Shown piece by piece: positions 22,988-32,409 of a stretch of 64,000 bases of DNA. The stretch is from NCBI RefSeq assembly GCF_007679045.1, contig NZ_VEFS01000003.1, positions 62,001 through 126,000 of the forward strand, read 5' to 3'. Positions within the stretch are counted from its first letter, which is position 1. The number at the start of each line of letters is the position of its first letter. The stretch is from Microbacterium sp. BH-3-3-3. GTDB lineage: Bacteria; Actinomycetota; Actinomycetes; Actinomycetales; Microbacteriaceae. The notes below the pieces were generated by a model, which was given only the letters and a program-made list of their open reading frames with translations, was not told the origin of the DNA and did not search any database. Both the position numbers and the translations under genes were made by a program.

Positions 22988-23893
22988 TCAGGCCGTCAGC
23001 GCCGCCAGCGCCATGCGGGTCAGAGTGGGGCGCACGCGAGCCGCGGGCACTCCGCGCACGCTGTGCGGGGTCGAGTTGATCAGACCGAAGCACGCCAGGG
23101 CTCGCACGCGGCGCTCGGCGGGGGACTCGGCATCCGGGAGCGCTGTGGCGAGCGCCTCCGTCCACACCGCAACGTAGGCGTTCTGCAGATTGCGCACCGT
23201 GCGGCGGTCGTCGGGGGAGAGGCGATCCAGGTCGCGGTCCTGCACGCGGATCACATCGGCCTCGGCGAGCGCGAACGCGACGTGGAAGTCGACGAGCGCG
23301 CGGAGCGCGGTGTCGGCGGGCGCCGCCGTCGTGCGGAGATCAGCCGCGACACGCGGCTTTGGGGCTGCGAGAGACGGCGCGTCGGCGCCGCGATCCGCAG
23401 GACGGTCGGGGGCGGATGCCGTGTGTGCAGGATCGCGGAGGGATTCGGCCCCACGGGAGGTGGGGGCCGGGTCTGCGGTTGTGTGCGCGACGGAGGACCC
23501 GGCAACCCGGCGCCCGCCCTCGAGCAACCGCTCGCTGACGTCGACGAGGATCGCGCCCAGCAACGCCTGCTTGCCCGCGACGTGGCGATAGACGGCCGGG
23601 CCGCTCACTCCGGCGGCTTCGCCGATGTCGCCGAGGGTCACGCCGTCGAACCCGCGCTCGGCGAACAGGCGGGCGGCGGCGGCGAGCAGGGCCGCGCGGC
23701 GGTCGGCCTTGGCGCGGTCGCGGGCGGTGCCGGAAGCGGGGTCAGGCGTCGGGCCCGTCGCGCGGTCGCGTGCCGCGCCGGAGGCGTCGTCCGGCGAGAC
23801 GTCGACGCGAGCGGGTGCGACCGCGGTCACCGCGTCAGCGCGCGTCTCGCCGTCGGCCCCTGAAGGCTCGTCGTTTGCTCTTGTCATCGGCAT
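22988..23893 (-). CDS. TetR-family repressor of the acyl-CoA carboxylase operon (inferred)
   Basis: 301 residues. A disordered, Asp/Ala-rich N-terminus (1-60), then the TetR helix-turn-helix (AARLFAERGFDGVTLGDIGEAAGVSGPAVYRHVAGKQALL, about 70-112). A Pro/Ala-rich low-complexity linker (about 130-195) splits the usual ligand-binding domain, which resumes at ALRALVDFHVAFAL. It is divergent from accD1, with a palindrome between. The same position in M. tuberculosis is held by Rv2506 (TetR). The two low-complexity segments make it about 100 residues longer than typical. Confidence 0.85.
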   Translation of the reverse strand: MPMTRANDEPSGADGETRADAVTAVAPARVDVSPDDASGAARDRATGPTPDPASGTARDRAKADRRAALLAAAARLFAERGFDGVTLGDIGEAAGVSGPAVYRHVAGKQALLGAILVDVSERLLEGGRRVAGSSVAHTTADPAPTSRGAESLRDPAHTASAPDRPADRGADAPSLAAPKPRVAADLRTTAAPADTALRALVDFHVAFALAEADVIRVQDRDLDRLSPDDRRTVRNLQNAYVAVWTEALATALPDAESPAERRVRALACFGLINSTPHSVRGVPAARVRPTLTRMALAALTA

Positions 23894-23916
23894 CCGCTCG
23901 GGCTAGCCTGGAATCT

Positions 23917-23936
23917 CAGTTAGCCAACATTAACTG
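23917..23936. promoter_or_regulatory. TetR operator palindrome
   Basis: CAGTTA-N8-TAACTG, perfect 6-bp arms, A/T-rich against its surroundings, midway between the divergent TetR and accD1 starts. It is a likely autorepression and operon-control site. Confidence 0.7.
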
Positions 23937-24011
23937 AAAACCCCTCCGGCGGAAACGACCCCGACCGGAACGACGGTGCCGTCGACGATGCGGCCCCGAG
24001 ACGGAGCCGCC

Positions 24012-25634
24012 ATGAGCACAGCACCGGTCACCGCGCCAGCGCCCGAGACGTCACCGAACGCCGCGCCCGCCACCCCCGCGCCGCCCACCCAGCGCGACCT
24101 CGCGGAACAGCTGCGCGCAACCCTCGCCACGGCCGCCCGCGGTGGATCCGACGCCGCGCGAGAGCGTCACACCGCCCGCGGCAAGCTCCTCCCCCGCGAC
24201 CGCATCGACCGCCTGCTGGATGAGGGCAGTCCCTTCCTCGAGGTCGCACCCCTCGCCGCCCACGGCCTCTACGACGGCGGGGCTCCCGGTGCCGGGGTCG
24301 TCGCCGGGATCGGCTTCGTGCACGGGCGCCACGTGATGGTCGTCGCCAACGACGCCACCGTGAAGGGCGGGGCGTACTTCCCCCTGACGGTGAAGAAGCA
24401 TCTGCGCGCGCAGGAGATCGCCCTCGACAACCGCCTGCCGTGCATCTACCTCGTCGACTCGGGCGGGGCGTTCCTGCCGATGCAGGACGAGGTGTTCCCC
24501 GACCGCGAGCACTTCGGCCGTATCTTCCGCAACCAGGCGCAGCTGTCGGCCCGCGGCATCCCGCAGATCGCCGCCGTCATGGGTTCGTGCACCGCGGGTG
24601 GAGCCTACGTCCCCGCGATGAGCGACGAGAGCGTGATCGTGCGGAACCAGGGCACGGTGTTCCTCGGCGGACCACCCCTGGTCAAGGCCGCTATCGGCGA
24701 AGACGTCACCGCCGAACAGCTCGGCGGCGGCGACCTGCACGCCCGCCGCTCGGGAGTCGTCGACCACCTCGCCGACGACGACGAGCACGCGCTCGAGATC
24801 GTCCGCGACATCGTCGCGACCCTTCCGCAGACGCCCGCGCCGGTCTGGCAGGTCGAGGCGCCGAACGATCCCGCTCGGGATCCGCAGGAGCTCTACGACA
24901 TCGTCCCCGCCGACGTCACGCAGCCCGTCGACATGTGCGCCATCATCGACACCCTCGTCGACGCCGGCACCCTGCACGAGTTCAAGGCGCTGTACGGAGA
25001 GAGCGTCATCACGACCTTCGCGCGCCTGCACGGGCACCCGGTCGCGATCATCGCGAACGACGGCGTTCTCTTCAGCGAGTCGGCGCTCAAGGCCGCGCAC
25101 TTCATCGAGCTCGCCGATCAGCGCGGCATCCCCCTGCTCTTCCTGCAGAACATCACCGGATTCATGGTGGGGCGGGATGCCGAGGCCGGAGGCATCGCGA
25201 AAGACGGCGCCAAGATGGTCACCGCCGTCGCGACCACCCGCGTCCCCAAGCTCACCGTCCTCGTCGGCGGCTCGTACGGCGCCGGCAACTACGCCATGTG
25301 CGGCCGCGCGTACGACCCGCGGTTCCTCTGGACCTGGCCCTCGAGCCGCATCTCGGTCATGGGCGGGGCGCAAGCGGCATCCGTTCTCTCGACCGTCACG
25401 CGCGACCAGCGCGCCGCGCGCGGTGATCAGTGGACGGATGCCGACGACCAGGCCTTCCAGAAACCCATCCGCGACCGTTACGAAGAGCAGGGCAGCCCGT
25501 ACTACGCCACCGCCCGACTCTGGGACGACGGCGTGATCGACCCCGCCGACACCCGCACGATGCTCGGGCTCGCGCTCGACGTCGTCAGTCGCGTGCCGCT
25601 GGCTGACCGGGGCTTCGGCCTCTTCCGGATGTGA
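24012..25634 (+). CDS. accD1: Acyl-CoA carboxylase carboxyltransferase (methylcrotonyl-CoA carboxylase beta)
   Basis: 540 residues. Crotonase-fold carboxyltransferase. The N-terminal half has [16 protein letters not shown] and [14 protein letters not shown]; the C-terminal half has [23 protein letters not shown] and [31 protein letters not shown] is characteristic of methylcrotonyl-CoA carboxylase rather than acetyl/propionyl forms. Reaction: 3-methylcrotonyl-CoA to 3-methylglutaconyl-CoA with carboxybiotin from AccA1. ATG 24012 follows GGAG; an in-frame ATG at 23976 is less likely. The stop overlaps an accA1 GTG. Confidence 0.9.
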   Translation: MSTAPVTAPAPETSPNAAPATPAPPTQRDLAEQLRATLATAARGGSDAARERHTARGKLLPRDRIDRLLDEGSPFLEVAPLAAHGLYDGGAPGAGVVAGIGFVHGRHVMVVANDATVKGGAYFPLTVKKHLRAQEIALDNRLPCIYLVDSGGAFLPMQDEVFPDREHFGRIFRNQAQLSARGIPQIAAVMGSCTAGGAYVPAMSDESVIVRNQGTVFLGGPPLVKAAIGEDVTAEQLGGGDLHARRSGVVDHLADDDEHALEIVRDIVATLPQTPAPVWQVEAPNDPARDPQELYDIVPADVTQPVDMCAIIDTLVDAGTLHEFKALYGESVITTFARLHGHPVAIIANDGVLFSESALKAAHFIELADQRGIPLLFLQNITGFMVGRDAEAGGIAKDGAKMVTAVATTRVPKLTVLVGGSYGAGNYAMCGRAYDPRFLWTWPSSRISVMGGAQAASVLSTVTRDQRAARGDQWTDADDQAFQKPIRDRYEEQGSPYYATARLWDDGVIDPADTRTMLGLALDVVSRVPLADRGFGLFRM

Positions 25635-25636
25635 AC

Positions 25637-27898
25637 ATGACCATTCGCCCCTTCTCCACCGTTCTCGTCGCCAACCGCGGCGAGATCGCGCGCCGGGTGT
25701 TCCGGACGCTGCGGCGTCTCGGCATCCGTTCGGTCGCCGTCTTCACCGACGCGGATGCCGACGCGCCCCACACCCGCGAAGCCGACCACGCTGTGCGCGT
25801 GCCCTCGTACCTCGACGTCGACGCGGTGGTCGCCGCCGCGGTGTCGTCCGGGGCGGATGCCGTGCACCCGGGCTACGGCTTCCTCAGCGAGAACGCCGGC
25901 TTCGCCCGCGCGTGCGCCGCGGCGGGGATCGTCTTCGTCGGCCCCGGAGTCGAGGCGCTCGAGGTGATGGGCGACAAGATCCGCGCCAAGGAGCACGTCG
26001 CGGCCCACGACGTGCCGACGGTGCCGGGGTTCTCGGCGACCGGTCTCTCCGACGCCGAGATCGCCGCCGAAGCCGATCGCGCCGGATACCCCCTGCTCGT
26101 GAAGCCCTCCGCCGGCGGGGGCGGCAAGGGCATGACCGTCGCCACCGGGCCCGATGACCTCGCCGACGCCCTCGCGACCGCGCGACGGGTCGCCGCCGCG
26201 GCCTTCGGCGACGACACCCTGCTGCTCGAGCGGCTGTTGGAGCGCCCGCGCCACATCGAGGTGCAGGTGCTCGCCGACGCGCACGGCACGGCCCTCTCGC
26301 TCGGCGAGCGCGAGTGCACCCTGCAGCGGCGGCACCAGAAGGTGATCGAAGAGGCTCCCTCACCCGTCGTGGATGCCGCGACGCGCGCCCGCCTGGGCGA
26401 GGCCGCCGTCGCCGCCGCCCGCAGCGTCGGTTACCTCGGCGCGGGCACCGTGGAGTTCCTCGTCGCGGGCGACCGGCTCGACGAGCCGTTCTTCATCGAG
26501 ATGAACACGCGCCTGCAGGTCGAGCACCCCGTGACCGAGATGGTCACCGGCATCGACCTCGTCGAGCAGCAGCTGCGGGTCGCGGCGGGCTTCGCGCTCG
26601 AGCTCGGCGAGATCCGCCTCGACGGACACGCGATCGAGGCACGCGTGTACGCCGAGACCCCGGCCCGCGGATACCTCCCCGCGACCGGGACCGTGGGCCT
26701 GTGGCATCCGGGATCCGCCCGCGTCGACAGCGCCGTCGAGACGGGCAGTGTGATCAGCTCGTTGTACGACCCGATGATCGCCAAGGTCATCGCGCACGGA
26801 CCCGACCGCGAGACCGCCCTCGCGCGACTCGACGCCGCCCTCGCCGACACGATCGTGCTCGGCGTCGACACGAACATCGCGGATCTGCGGGCTCTGCTCG
26901 CCGATCCCGCCGTGCGCGCGGGTGACCTCGACACGGGGCTGCTCGATCGGCGCGGGACCCCGGTGGCTCCGGAACCGTCGCCGGCCGCGCTCGCCGCCGT
27001 GGCGCAGAGAGTCGCGGATGCCGGGAACCCGGCTGACGGCTCGGTCTGGGGACGCGTGGGGGCCTGGCGTGCCGGCGGAGCGGTGGCTGCGCGCACGGTG
27101 TCGCTGGAAGACGACGCCGGGCAGGTGCACGCTGTCGCGCCGGGTACCGCTGGAGAGGCGGTCGTGACGGGCGGACCGGTCGAGTACTGGGTGCACGCCG
27201 ACGGGGGAGCGCACCGGTTGCGAGTGGTGTCGCGGCGAGATGCCACGGAGCGTCGCCGCGTCGCCGCGGGCCGCGCGCCCGGGGCCGTCGACCCCGACCT
27301 CGTCGCTCCGCTCCCCGGCACCGTGGTCGCCGTGCACGTCGCCGACGGAGACGCCGTCGACGCGGGCGCCCGCCTCGTCACGATCGAGGCGATGAAGATG
27401 GAGCACACGGTCGTGAGCCCGCACGCGGGGACGGTGCGCCTGCGCACGGCGGCCGGCGCGCAGGTCGCGCGAGACGCGGTTGTCGCGACGGTGACGCCCG
27501 TAACGCCGGTCCCTGAGCTTGTCGAAGGGCCCGGGACCCTCAGTGCTCTCGCGCCGGGGGCTTCGACAGGCTCAGCCACCGCCGCTCCCGAGGTCCCTGA
27601 GCTTGTCGAAGGGCCCGGGACCCGCAGTGCTCTCGCGCCGGGGGCTTCGACAGGCTCAGCCACCGCCGCTACCGAGGTCCCTGAGCTTGTCGAGGGGTCC
27701 GGGACCCGCAGTGCTCTCGCGCCGGAGGCTTCGACAGGCTCAGCCACCGCCGCTACCGAGGTCCCTGAGCTTGTCGAAGGGCCCGGGACCCGCAGTGCCG
27801 TCTCAGTCACCTTTCCCTCCTCCCACCCCGAACCGCACGATTCCGCCGGCATCCCGGCATCCGCCCCCATCCCTTCCCACAAGGAGTCCCTCTCGTGA
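25637..27898 (+). CDS. accA1: Acyl-CoA carboxylase alpha (biotin carboxylase + BCCP) with a repeat-encoded C-terminal tail
   Basis: 753 residues. Biotin carboxylase (1 to about 440) with the ATP-grasp loop SAGGGGKGM and EMNTRLQVEHPVTEM; BCCP at about 550-620, biotinylated on Lys587 in EAMKMEH. The normal protein would end near residue 622. Instead the frame runs on through four 84-bp copies of a REP-like repeat (VPELVEGPGT...ASTGSATAA) and a Pro/Ser tail to residue 753. The stop still overlaps the next gene's GTG. GTG 25631 is an alternative start that overlaps the accD1 stop. Confidence 0.9.
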   Translation: MTIRPFSTVLVANRGEIARRVFRTLRRLGIRSVAVFTDADADAPHTREADHAVRVPSYLDVDAVVAAAVSSGADAVHPGYGFLSENAGFARACAAAGIVFVGPGVEALEVMGDKIRAKEHVAAHDVPTVPGFSATGLSDAEIAAEADRAGYPLLVKPSAGGGGKGMTVATGPDDLADALATARRVAAAAFGDDTLLLERLLERPRHIEVQVLADAHGTALSLGERECTLQRRHQKVIEEAPSPVVDAATRARLGEAAVAAARSVGYLGAGTVEFLVAGDRLDEPFFIEMNTRLQVEHPVTEMVTGIDLVEQQLRVAAGFALELGEIRLDGHAIEARVYAETPARGYLPATGTVGLWHPGSARVDSAVETGSVISSLYDPMIAKVIAHGPDRETALARLDAALADTIVLGVDTNIADLRALLADPAVRAGDLDTGLLDRRGTPVAPEPSPAALAAVAQRVADAGNPADGSVWGRVGAWRAGGAVAARTVSLEDDAGQVHAVAPGTAGEAVVTGGPVEYWVHADGGAHRLRVVSRRDATERRRVAAGRAPGAVDPDLVAPLPGTVVAVHVADGDAVDAGARLVTIEAMKMEHTVVSPHAGTVRLRTAAGAQVARDAVVATVTPVTPVPELVEGPGTLSALAPGASTGSATAAPEVPELVEGPGTRSALAPGASTGSATAATEVPELVEGSGTRSALAPEASTGSATAATEVPELVEGPGTRSAVSVTFPSSHPEPHDSAGIPASAPIPSHKESLS
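27508..27800 (+). repeat. In-frame 84-bp REP-like tandem array within accA1
   Basis: Copy starts 27508, 27592, 27676 and 27760, exactly 84 bp (28 codons). Each pairs a GGTCCCTGAGCTTGTCGA element with a GGCTTCGACAGGCTCAGCC element, as in the intergenic arrays at 18.2, 30.4 and 45.1 kb. All copies lack stop codons in the accA1 frame. Confidence 0.95.
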
Positions 27899-29073
27899 GC
27901 ATCGACAGCCAGCAGGCCTTCACCGACGACGAGCGCGAACTGAGCGCGATGGTGCGCGAGTTCGCCGACGAGGTGATCGCGCCGCGCTCGTACGAAGCCG
28001 ACCGCGCCCACATGCTGCCCCTCGACCTGGTCGAGCAGATGGGCGACCTGGGGCTCTTCGGCCTGCCGTTCCCCGAGGAGGTCGGCGGACAGGGCGGCGA
28101 CTACGCGAGCCTGTGCGTCGCGATCGAGGGCGTCGCGCGCGTCGACCAGTCGATGGCCATCACCCTCGAAGCCGGAGTCGGCCTGGGTGCCATGCCGATC
28201 TACCGCTACGGCACCGACGCGCAGAAGGCGGAGTACCTGCCCGACCTCGTCGCCGGTCGCGCGCTCGCCGGATTCGGACTCACCGAGGCGGAGGCCGGCA
28301 GCGACGCCGGCGCCACCCGCACGACTGCGCGGCTCGAGGGCGGTGAATGGGTGATCGATGGGACGAAGCAGTTCATCACCAACTCCGGCACCGACATCAC
28401 CCGCTTCGTGACCGTCACCGCTGTCACCGGGCGCACCGATGCGGGCCGCCCCGAGATCTCGACGATCATCGTGCCCAACGGCACGCCGGGCTTCACCGTG
28501 GGTCCCGCGTACGACAAGGTCGGCTGGAACGCCTCGGACACGCATCCGCTCACCTTCGACGGCGTGCGGGTTCCCGAGGCGAACCTGCTCGGTGAGCGCG
28601 GGCACGGGTTCAAGAACTTCCTCCGCACGCTCGACGAGGGCCGCGTCGCGATCGCCGCGCTCGCCACCGGAGCCGCCGAGGGCTGCCTCGAAGCCGCCGT
28701 CGACTACGCCCGCAGCCGCACCGTCTTCGGCGAGCGCCTGTCGACGCGCCAGAACATGCAGTTCCTGCTCGCGCGCATGCACGCCCGCGTGCACACCGCC
28801 CGCCTCGCGTGGGTGCACGCCGCGCGCCTGTGCGACGCCGGAAAGCCGTTCACCGTCGACGCCGCCGTCGCCAAGATGACCGCGAGCGATGCCGCCATGG
28901 CGAACGCGCGGGATGCGACACAGGTGTTCGGTGGCAACGGGTTCATCAACGAGTATTCCGTGGCGCGCCACTACCGCGACTCCAAGATCCTCGAGATCGG
29001 CGAGGGAACGACCGAGGTGCAGCTCATGGTGATCTCGCGTGCGCTGGGGCTCACGGGTACCGTGGCGGCATGA
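27895..29073 (+). CDS. Acyl-CoA dehydrogenase (isovaleryl-CoA dehydrogenase-like)
   Basis: 392-residue FAD enzyme. Signatures are [20 protein letters not shown] (substrate/FAD region, about 122-141), [20 protein letters not shown] near 343, and [10 protein letters not shown], whose Glu is at the usual catalytic-base position. Context (carboxylase, MaoC, CitE) implies oxidation of isovaleryl-CoA or 2-methyl-branched acyl-CoAs; it corresponds in position to M. tuberculosis FadE19. The GTG overlaps the accA1 stop, with AAGGAG upstream. Confidence 0.92.
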   Translation: MSIDSQQAFTDDERELSAMVREFADEVIAPRSYEADRAHMLPLDLVEQMGDLGLFGLPFPEEVGGQGGDYASLCVAIEGVARVDQSMAITLEAGVGLGAMPIYRYGTDAQKAEYLPDLVAGRALAGFGLTEAEAGSDAGATRTTARLEGGEWVIDGTKQFITNSGTDITRFVTVTAVTGRTDAGRPEISTIIVPNGTPGFTVGPAYDKVGWNASDTHPLTFDGVRVPEANLLGERGHGFKNFLRTLDEGRVAIAALATGAAEGCLEAAVDYARSRTVFGERLSTRQNMQFLLARMHARVHTARLAWVHAARLCDAGKPFTVDAAVAKMTASDAAMANARDATQVFGGNGFINEYSVARHYRDSKILEIGEGTTEVQLMVISRALGLTGTVAA

Positions 29074-29537
29074 TCGAGCAGCGCGGCCTGTATCTGGAGG
29101 AGTTCGTCGTCGGTGAGAGGTACGCGCACCGGCCCGGGCGGACGGTGACGGATGCCGACAACGTGGTGTTCACGACCCTGACGATGAATCCGCAGGCGCT
29201 GCACCTCGATGCGGCGTACGCGGCGACCCAGCCGTTCGGGCGTCCGCTGGTGAATTCGATGTGGACGCTGTCGACCCTCGTGGGCCTGTCGGTGGGACAG
29301 CTCACCCAGGGCACGCTCGTCGCGCAGCTCGGGCTGACCGACGTGAGCTTCCCGGCCCCGCTGTTCGTCGGCGACACCCTGATCGCCGAGACCGAGATCG
29401 TCTCGGTGCGGCCGTCGGCGTCGCGCCCCGGACAGGGGATCGTCGTGATGGAGCACACCGGACGCTCGCAGAACGACGAGGTGGTCGCCACCGCGACCCG
29501 CACGGTGCTGGTGTGGGCGCAGGAGGCGGCGGCGTGA
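29070..29537 (+). CDS. MaoC-like (R)-specific enoyl-CoA hydratase
   Basis: 155-residue hot-dog protein. [28 protein letters not shown] at about 20-47 is the MaoC hydratase signature, and a C-terminal strand [11 protein letters not shown] follows. ATGA overlap with the acyl-CoA dehydrogenase and GTGA overlap with the CitE gene mark tight coupling. In the equivalent M. tuberculosis locus the MaoC protein (Rv2499c) is linked to leucine/itaconyl-CoA metabolism. It is the likely hydratase acting on 3-methylglutaconyl-CoA here (inference). Confidence 0.88.
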   Translation: MIEQRGLYLEEFVVGERYAHRPGRTVTDADNVVFTTLTMNPQALHLDAAYAATQPFGRPLVNSMWTLSTLVGLSVGQLTQGTLVAQLGLTDVSFPAPLFVGDTLIAETEIVSVRPSASRPGQGIVVMEHTGRSQNDEVVATATRTVLVWAQEAAA

Positions 29538-30337
29538 GTTTCGCGCTCGGGCCCGCACTCCTGTTCGTGCCCGGCGACCGCCCGGAGCGGCTGTCGAAGG
29601 CGCTCGAGAGGGCGGATGCCGCGATCCTCGACCTCGAAGACGCCGTGGCCCCGGATGCCAAGGCCGACGCCCGCGCGCAGCTGATCGCCGCCGATCCCGA
29701 CCCCGACCGCGTGATCGTGCGGGTCAACGGACCCGAGACGCCCGACTTCGCGCTCGACCTCAACGCCCTCGCGCGGACGCGCGTGCGGCGCGTGATGGTC
29801 GCGAAGGCCGAGGACCCGGCATCCCTCGCCCCTCTCGAGGGGTACGAAGTCATCGCCCTGTGCGAGACGGCGCGCGGAGTGGTCGCCGCCGAGCAGATCG
29901 CCGCGCTCCCGCAGGTCGTTGCCCTCATGTGGGGTGCCGAAGACCTCGTGGCGAGCGTCGGCGGAACCTCGAGCCGCCACGACGACGGCTTGTACCGCGA
30001 CATCGCTCGACTCGCGCGGGCCCGGGTGCTGCTCGCCGCCGGGGCGTTCGGCAAGAGGGCGATCGACGCCGTGCACGTCGACATCGCCGACCTGGACGGA
30101 CTCTCGGACGAGGCGCGGGATGCCGTGGCATCCGGATTCACGGCCACCGCGTGCATCCACCCCGGGCAGGTCGCGACGATCCGCGAGGCGTACGCCCCAC
30201 CCCCCGAGCAGGTCGAGTGGGCGCGCGGAGTGCTCGCGGCGGCCGAGGGGGAGCGGGGAGTGTTCCGCCACGGGGGGCGCATGATCGACGAGCCGATCCT
30301 GCGCCACGCCCGCTCGCTTATCGCACGGGCGGGGTGA
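29534..30337 (+). CDS. CitE-like CoA ester lyase
   Basis: 267-residue HpcH/HpaI-type TIM barrel. [15 protein letters not shown] and [14 protein letters not shown] at the N-terminus, then the divalent-metal Glu/Asp sites ([20 protein letters not shown]) are present. It starts at a GTG overlapping the maoC stop. The M. tuberculosis homologue in the same order (Rv2498c) is a beta-hydroxyacyl-CoA lyase, so cleavage of an (R)-HMG-CoA-like or citramalyl-CoA product is plausible. No classical HMG-CoA lyase is nearby. Confidence 0.9.
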   Translation: MSFALGPALLFVPGDRPERLSKALERADAAILDLEDAVAPDAKADARAQLIAADPDPDRVIVRVNGPETPDFALDLNALARTRVRRVMVAKAEDPASLAPLEGYEVIALCETARGVVAAEQIAALPQVVALMWGAEDLVASVGGTSSRHDDGLYRDIARLARARVLLAAGAFGKRAIDAVHVDIADLDGLSDEARDAVASGFTATACIHPGQVATIREAYAPPPEQVEWARGVLAAAEGERGVFRHGGRMIDEPILRHARSLIARAG

Positions 30338-30345
30338 GCGGGTGA

Positions 30346-30800
30346 GGTGGCTGAGCGTGTCGAAGCCGCCGGGGTCAGCGATCGGGGTTCGCGCGTGGGT
30401 GGTGGCTGAGCGTGTCGAAGCCACCGGGCTCAGCGACCGGGTTTCGCGCGTGGGTGGTGGCTGAGCGTGTCGAAGCCGCCGGGGTCAGCGATCGGGTTCG
30501 CGCGAGTGAGGTGGCTGAGCGTGTCGAAGCCACCGGGGTCAGCGACCGGGGTTCGCGCGTGGGAGGTGGCTGAGCTTGTCGAAGCCACCGGGTGTCTGCG
30601 GGTTCCGGGTGTCCGCGGTCTCCGGTCCCTTCGACAGGCTCAGGGACCTGGGGTCCTGGGTCTGCGCGTTCCGGTCCTCTCGACAGGCTCAGGGACCTGG
30701 GGTCCTGGGTCTGCGCGTTCCGGTCCCTTCGACAGGCTCAGGGACCTGGGGTCCTGGGTGTCCGCGGGTGCCGGTCCCTTCGACAGGCTCAGGGACCTGG
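30346..30800. repeat. Double REP-like hairpin array between convergent genes
   Basis: Left sub-array: five copies of the GGTGGCT-stem hairpin (30346, 30401, 30456, 30510, 30565; about 55-bp period). Right sub-array: four copies of the GGTCCCT-stem hairpin (30624, 30673, 30722, 30773; about 50-bp period), with the core in the opposite orientation. It fills nearly the whole spacer between the CitE and phosphatase 3' ends. Confidence 0.95.
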
Positions 30801-30807
30801 GCTCGGG

Positions 30808-31395
30808 TCAGCTCGCGACGCCGGCGTAGGCCAGCATCTCCCAACGGTCGCCATCGAGGCGGAACGTCGTCGCCGAGCAGTTCGGCAGGCGCTCGCCCTC
30901 GCGGGGGAACTCTCCGTCGGTGGCGAACATGATGACCTCGCGGATGAGCGCCCCGTGCGCGACGGCGATCACGTCGACGCCGTCGGGGGCGGATGCCACG
31001 GCCTCGGCGAGCGCGGCCAGCGCACGCTCGCGCACGACCGGCCAGGTCTCGGCGCCGGGCACATCGGCCGCGTGCCACGGGCCGTAGGTGTCGTAGAAGG
31101 TGGGCGCGTCCATGCCCTCGGCCTCGCCGTAGGAGCGCTCCTGCAGGCCGGGGAAGCGGTGCGAGACCTCGGTGCCGAGGGCGGCGGCGATGATGTCGGC
31201 CGTCTCGGCGGCACGGCCCAGGTCGCTCGAGACGACGACGACCTCACGGCCGGCGTACTCCGCGGCGAGGGTGTCGGCGATGCCACGGGCCTGCAGACGA
31301 CCCGTGTCGTTCAGGGGGATGTCGGTCGACCCCTGGATGCGCCCCTCGTAGTTCCACGCCGTCTCGCCATGCCGCACCAGAGTCAGAATCGTCAC
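30808..31395 (-). CDS. Histidine phosphatase family protein
   Basis: 195-residue phosphoglycerate-mutase-like fold. The catalytic LVRHGETAWN is at residues 6-15 (His9), Arg in SSDLGRAAETA near 58, Glu in QERSYGEAEG near 86, and His in VAHGALIRE near 147. It is a broad phosphatase; the specific substrate is unknown. GTG 31395 is leaderless: TAGGCT (31402-31407) ends 6 nt upstream. Confidence 0.88.
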   Translation of the reverse strand: MTILTLVRHGETAWNYEGRIQGSTDIPLNDTGRLQARGIADTLAAEYAGREVVVVSSDLGRAAETADIIAAALGTEVSHRFPGLQERSYGEAEGMDAPTFYDTYGPWHAADVPGAETWPVVRERALAALAEAVASAPDGVDVIAVAHGALIREVIMFATDGEFPREGERLPNCSATTFRLDGDRWEMLAYAGVAS

Positions 31396-31447
31396 GGTTC
31401 GAGCCTAACCGGCGCGGGATGACCGGATGCCGAGAGGCGTCGGGCCG

Positions 31448-31582
31448 TCAGAGCAGTCCGGGCAGCCGCTCGGCGAAGGCCTTCAGCACGTCGCTCGTGC
31501 CGCCGCGGACGTCGCCGGAGTCAGAGCAGTCCGGGCAGCCGCTCGGCGAAGGCCTTCAGCACGTCGCTCGTGCCGCCGTCGA
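31448..31582 (-). repeat. 73-bp duplication of the 3' end of the sirtuin gene
   Basis: The last ~18 codons and stop of the sirtuin gene (GTSDVLKAFAERLPGLL) are present again 73 bp downstream with almost no change (31448-31509 copies 31521-31582). A 13-nt unrelated linker separates them. Two copies only. Confidence 0.95.
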
Positions 31583-32369
31583 TCTTCACGGCCGCGCGCT
31601 GATCGGCGCGCGTGGCTCCACGGTTGACGATCACGACCGGAAGACGCTTGCGCCGTGCCCGCTCGACGAGCCGGATACCGGAGTTGACCACCAGCGACGA
31701 CCCCGCCACGACGAGCGCGTCGCTGGCGTGCACCAGCTGCTCGGCCTCGCGGAACTTCTCGACCGGGATGTACTCGCCGAAGAACACGACGTCGGGCTTG
31801 AGAGTGCCCCCGCACACCGAGCACACGGGAACGACGAAGCCGTCGGCGCTCGCCGGGGTGACATCGCCGTCGGGGCCGAGCTCGACGTTCTCGGGGAGGG
31901 AGATCCAGGGGTTGTCGGCCTCGACGCGTTCGGCCAGATCGCGGCGGTCGAATACCTGCCCGCACTGCAGGCACCCGACGCGGCGCATCGTGCCGTGCAG
32001 CTCGACGACGCGTCCGCTGCCGGCGCGCACGTGAAGTCCGTCGACGTTCTGCGTGATCACGCCGTTGGCGACACCCGCCGTCTCGAGCGCGGCGAGCGCG
32101 CGATGGCCGTCGTTCGGCTCGGCGGCGGCGAACACCTTCCAGCCGAGGTGGCTGCCCACCCAGTACCGACGACGCGCATCGGCGTTCGAGAGGAACTGCT
32201 GCGCCGTCATCGGCGTGCGCGTGGGAGCACCCTTGCCGCGATAGTCGGGGATCCCCGAATCGGTCGACACCCCCGCGCCCGTCAGCACGGCCACGCGACG
32301 GCCGGCCAGAACCTCGACGGCACGATCGACGGATGCCGAGAACTCGGCATCCTGCACCGTGTCGGTCAT
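31521..32369 (-). CDS. Sir2-family NAD-dependent protein deacylase
   Basis: 282 residues. GAGVSTDSGIPDYRG (NAD loop, about 31-45), TQNVDGLH near 117, the catalytic His in VELHG near 135, and a zinc module with CLQCG and CSVCGG. Reaction: NAD-dependent removal of acyl groups from protein lysine. The zinc knuckle is long, with an acidic insertion, as in actinobacterial sirtuins. ATG 32369 follows GGAGG. Confidence 0.9.
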   Translation of the reverse strand: MTDTVQDAEFSASVDRAVEVLAGRRVAVLTGAGVSTDSGIPDYRGKGAPTRTPMTAQQFLSNADARRRYWVGSHLGWKVFAAAEPNDGHRALAALETAGVANGVITQNVDGLHVRAGSGRVVELHGTMRRVGCLQCGQVFDRRDLAERVEADNPWISLPENVELGPDGDVTPASADGFVVPVCSVCGGTLKPDVVFFGEYIPVEKFREAEQLVHASDALVVAGSSLVVNSGIRLVERARRKRLPVVIVNRGATRADQRAAVKIDGGTSDVLKAFAERLPGLL

Positions 32370-32409
32370 GCGCACCTCCGTCGTATCGAGTCTATGGCGG
32401 GCCGTCGAC

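Noticed and set aside
30346..30800. Long frames through the REP array (for example 30467-30932) as genes
   Set aside because: They are repeat translations with no ribosome site, run in several frames at once, and overlap the phosphatase 3' end.
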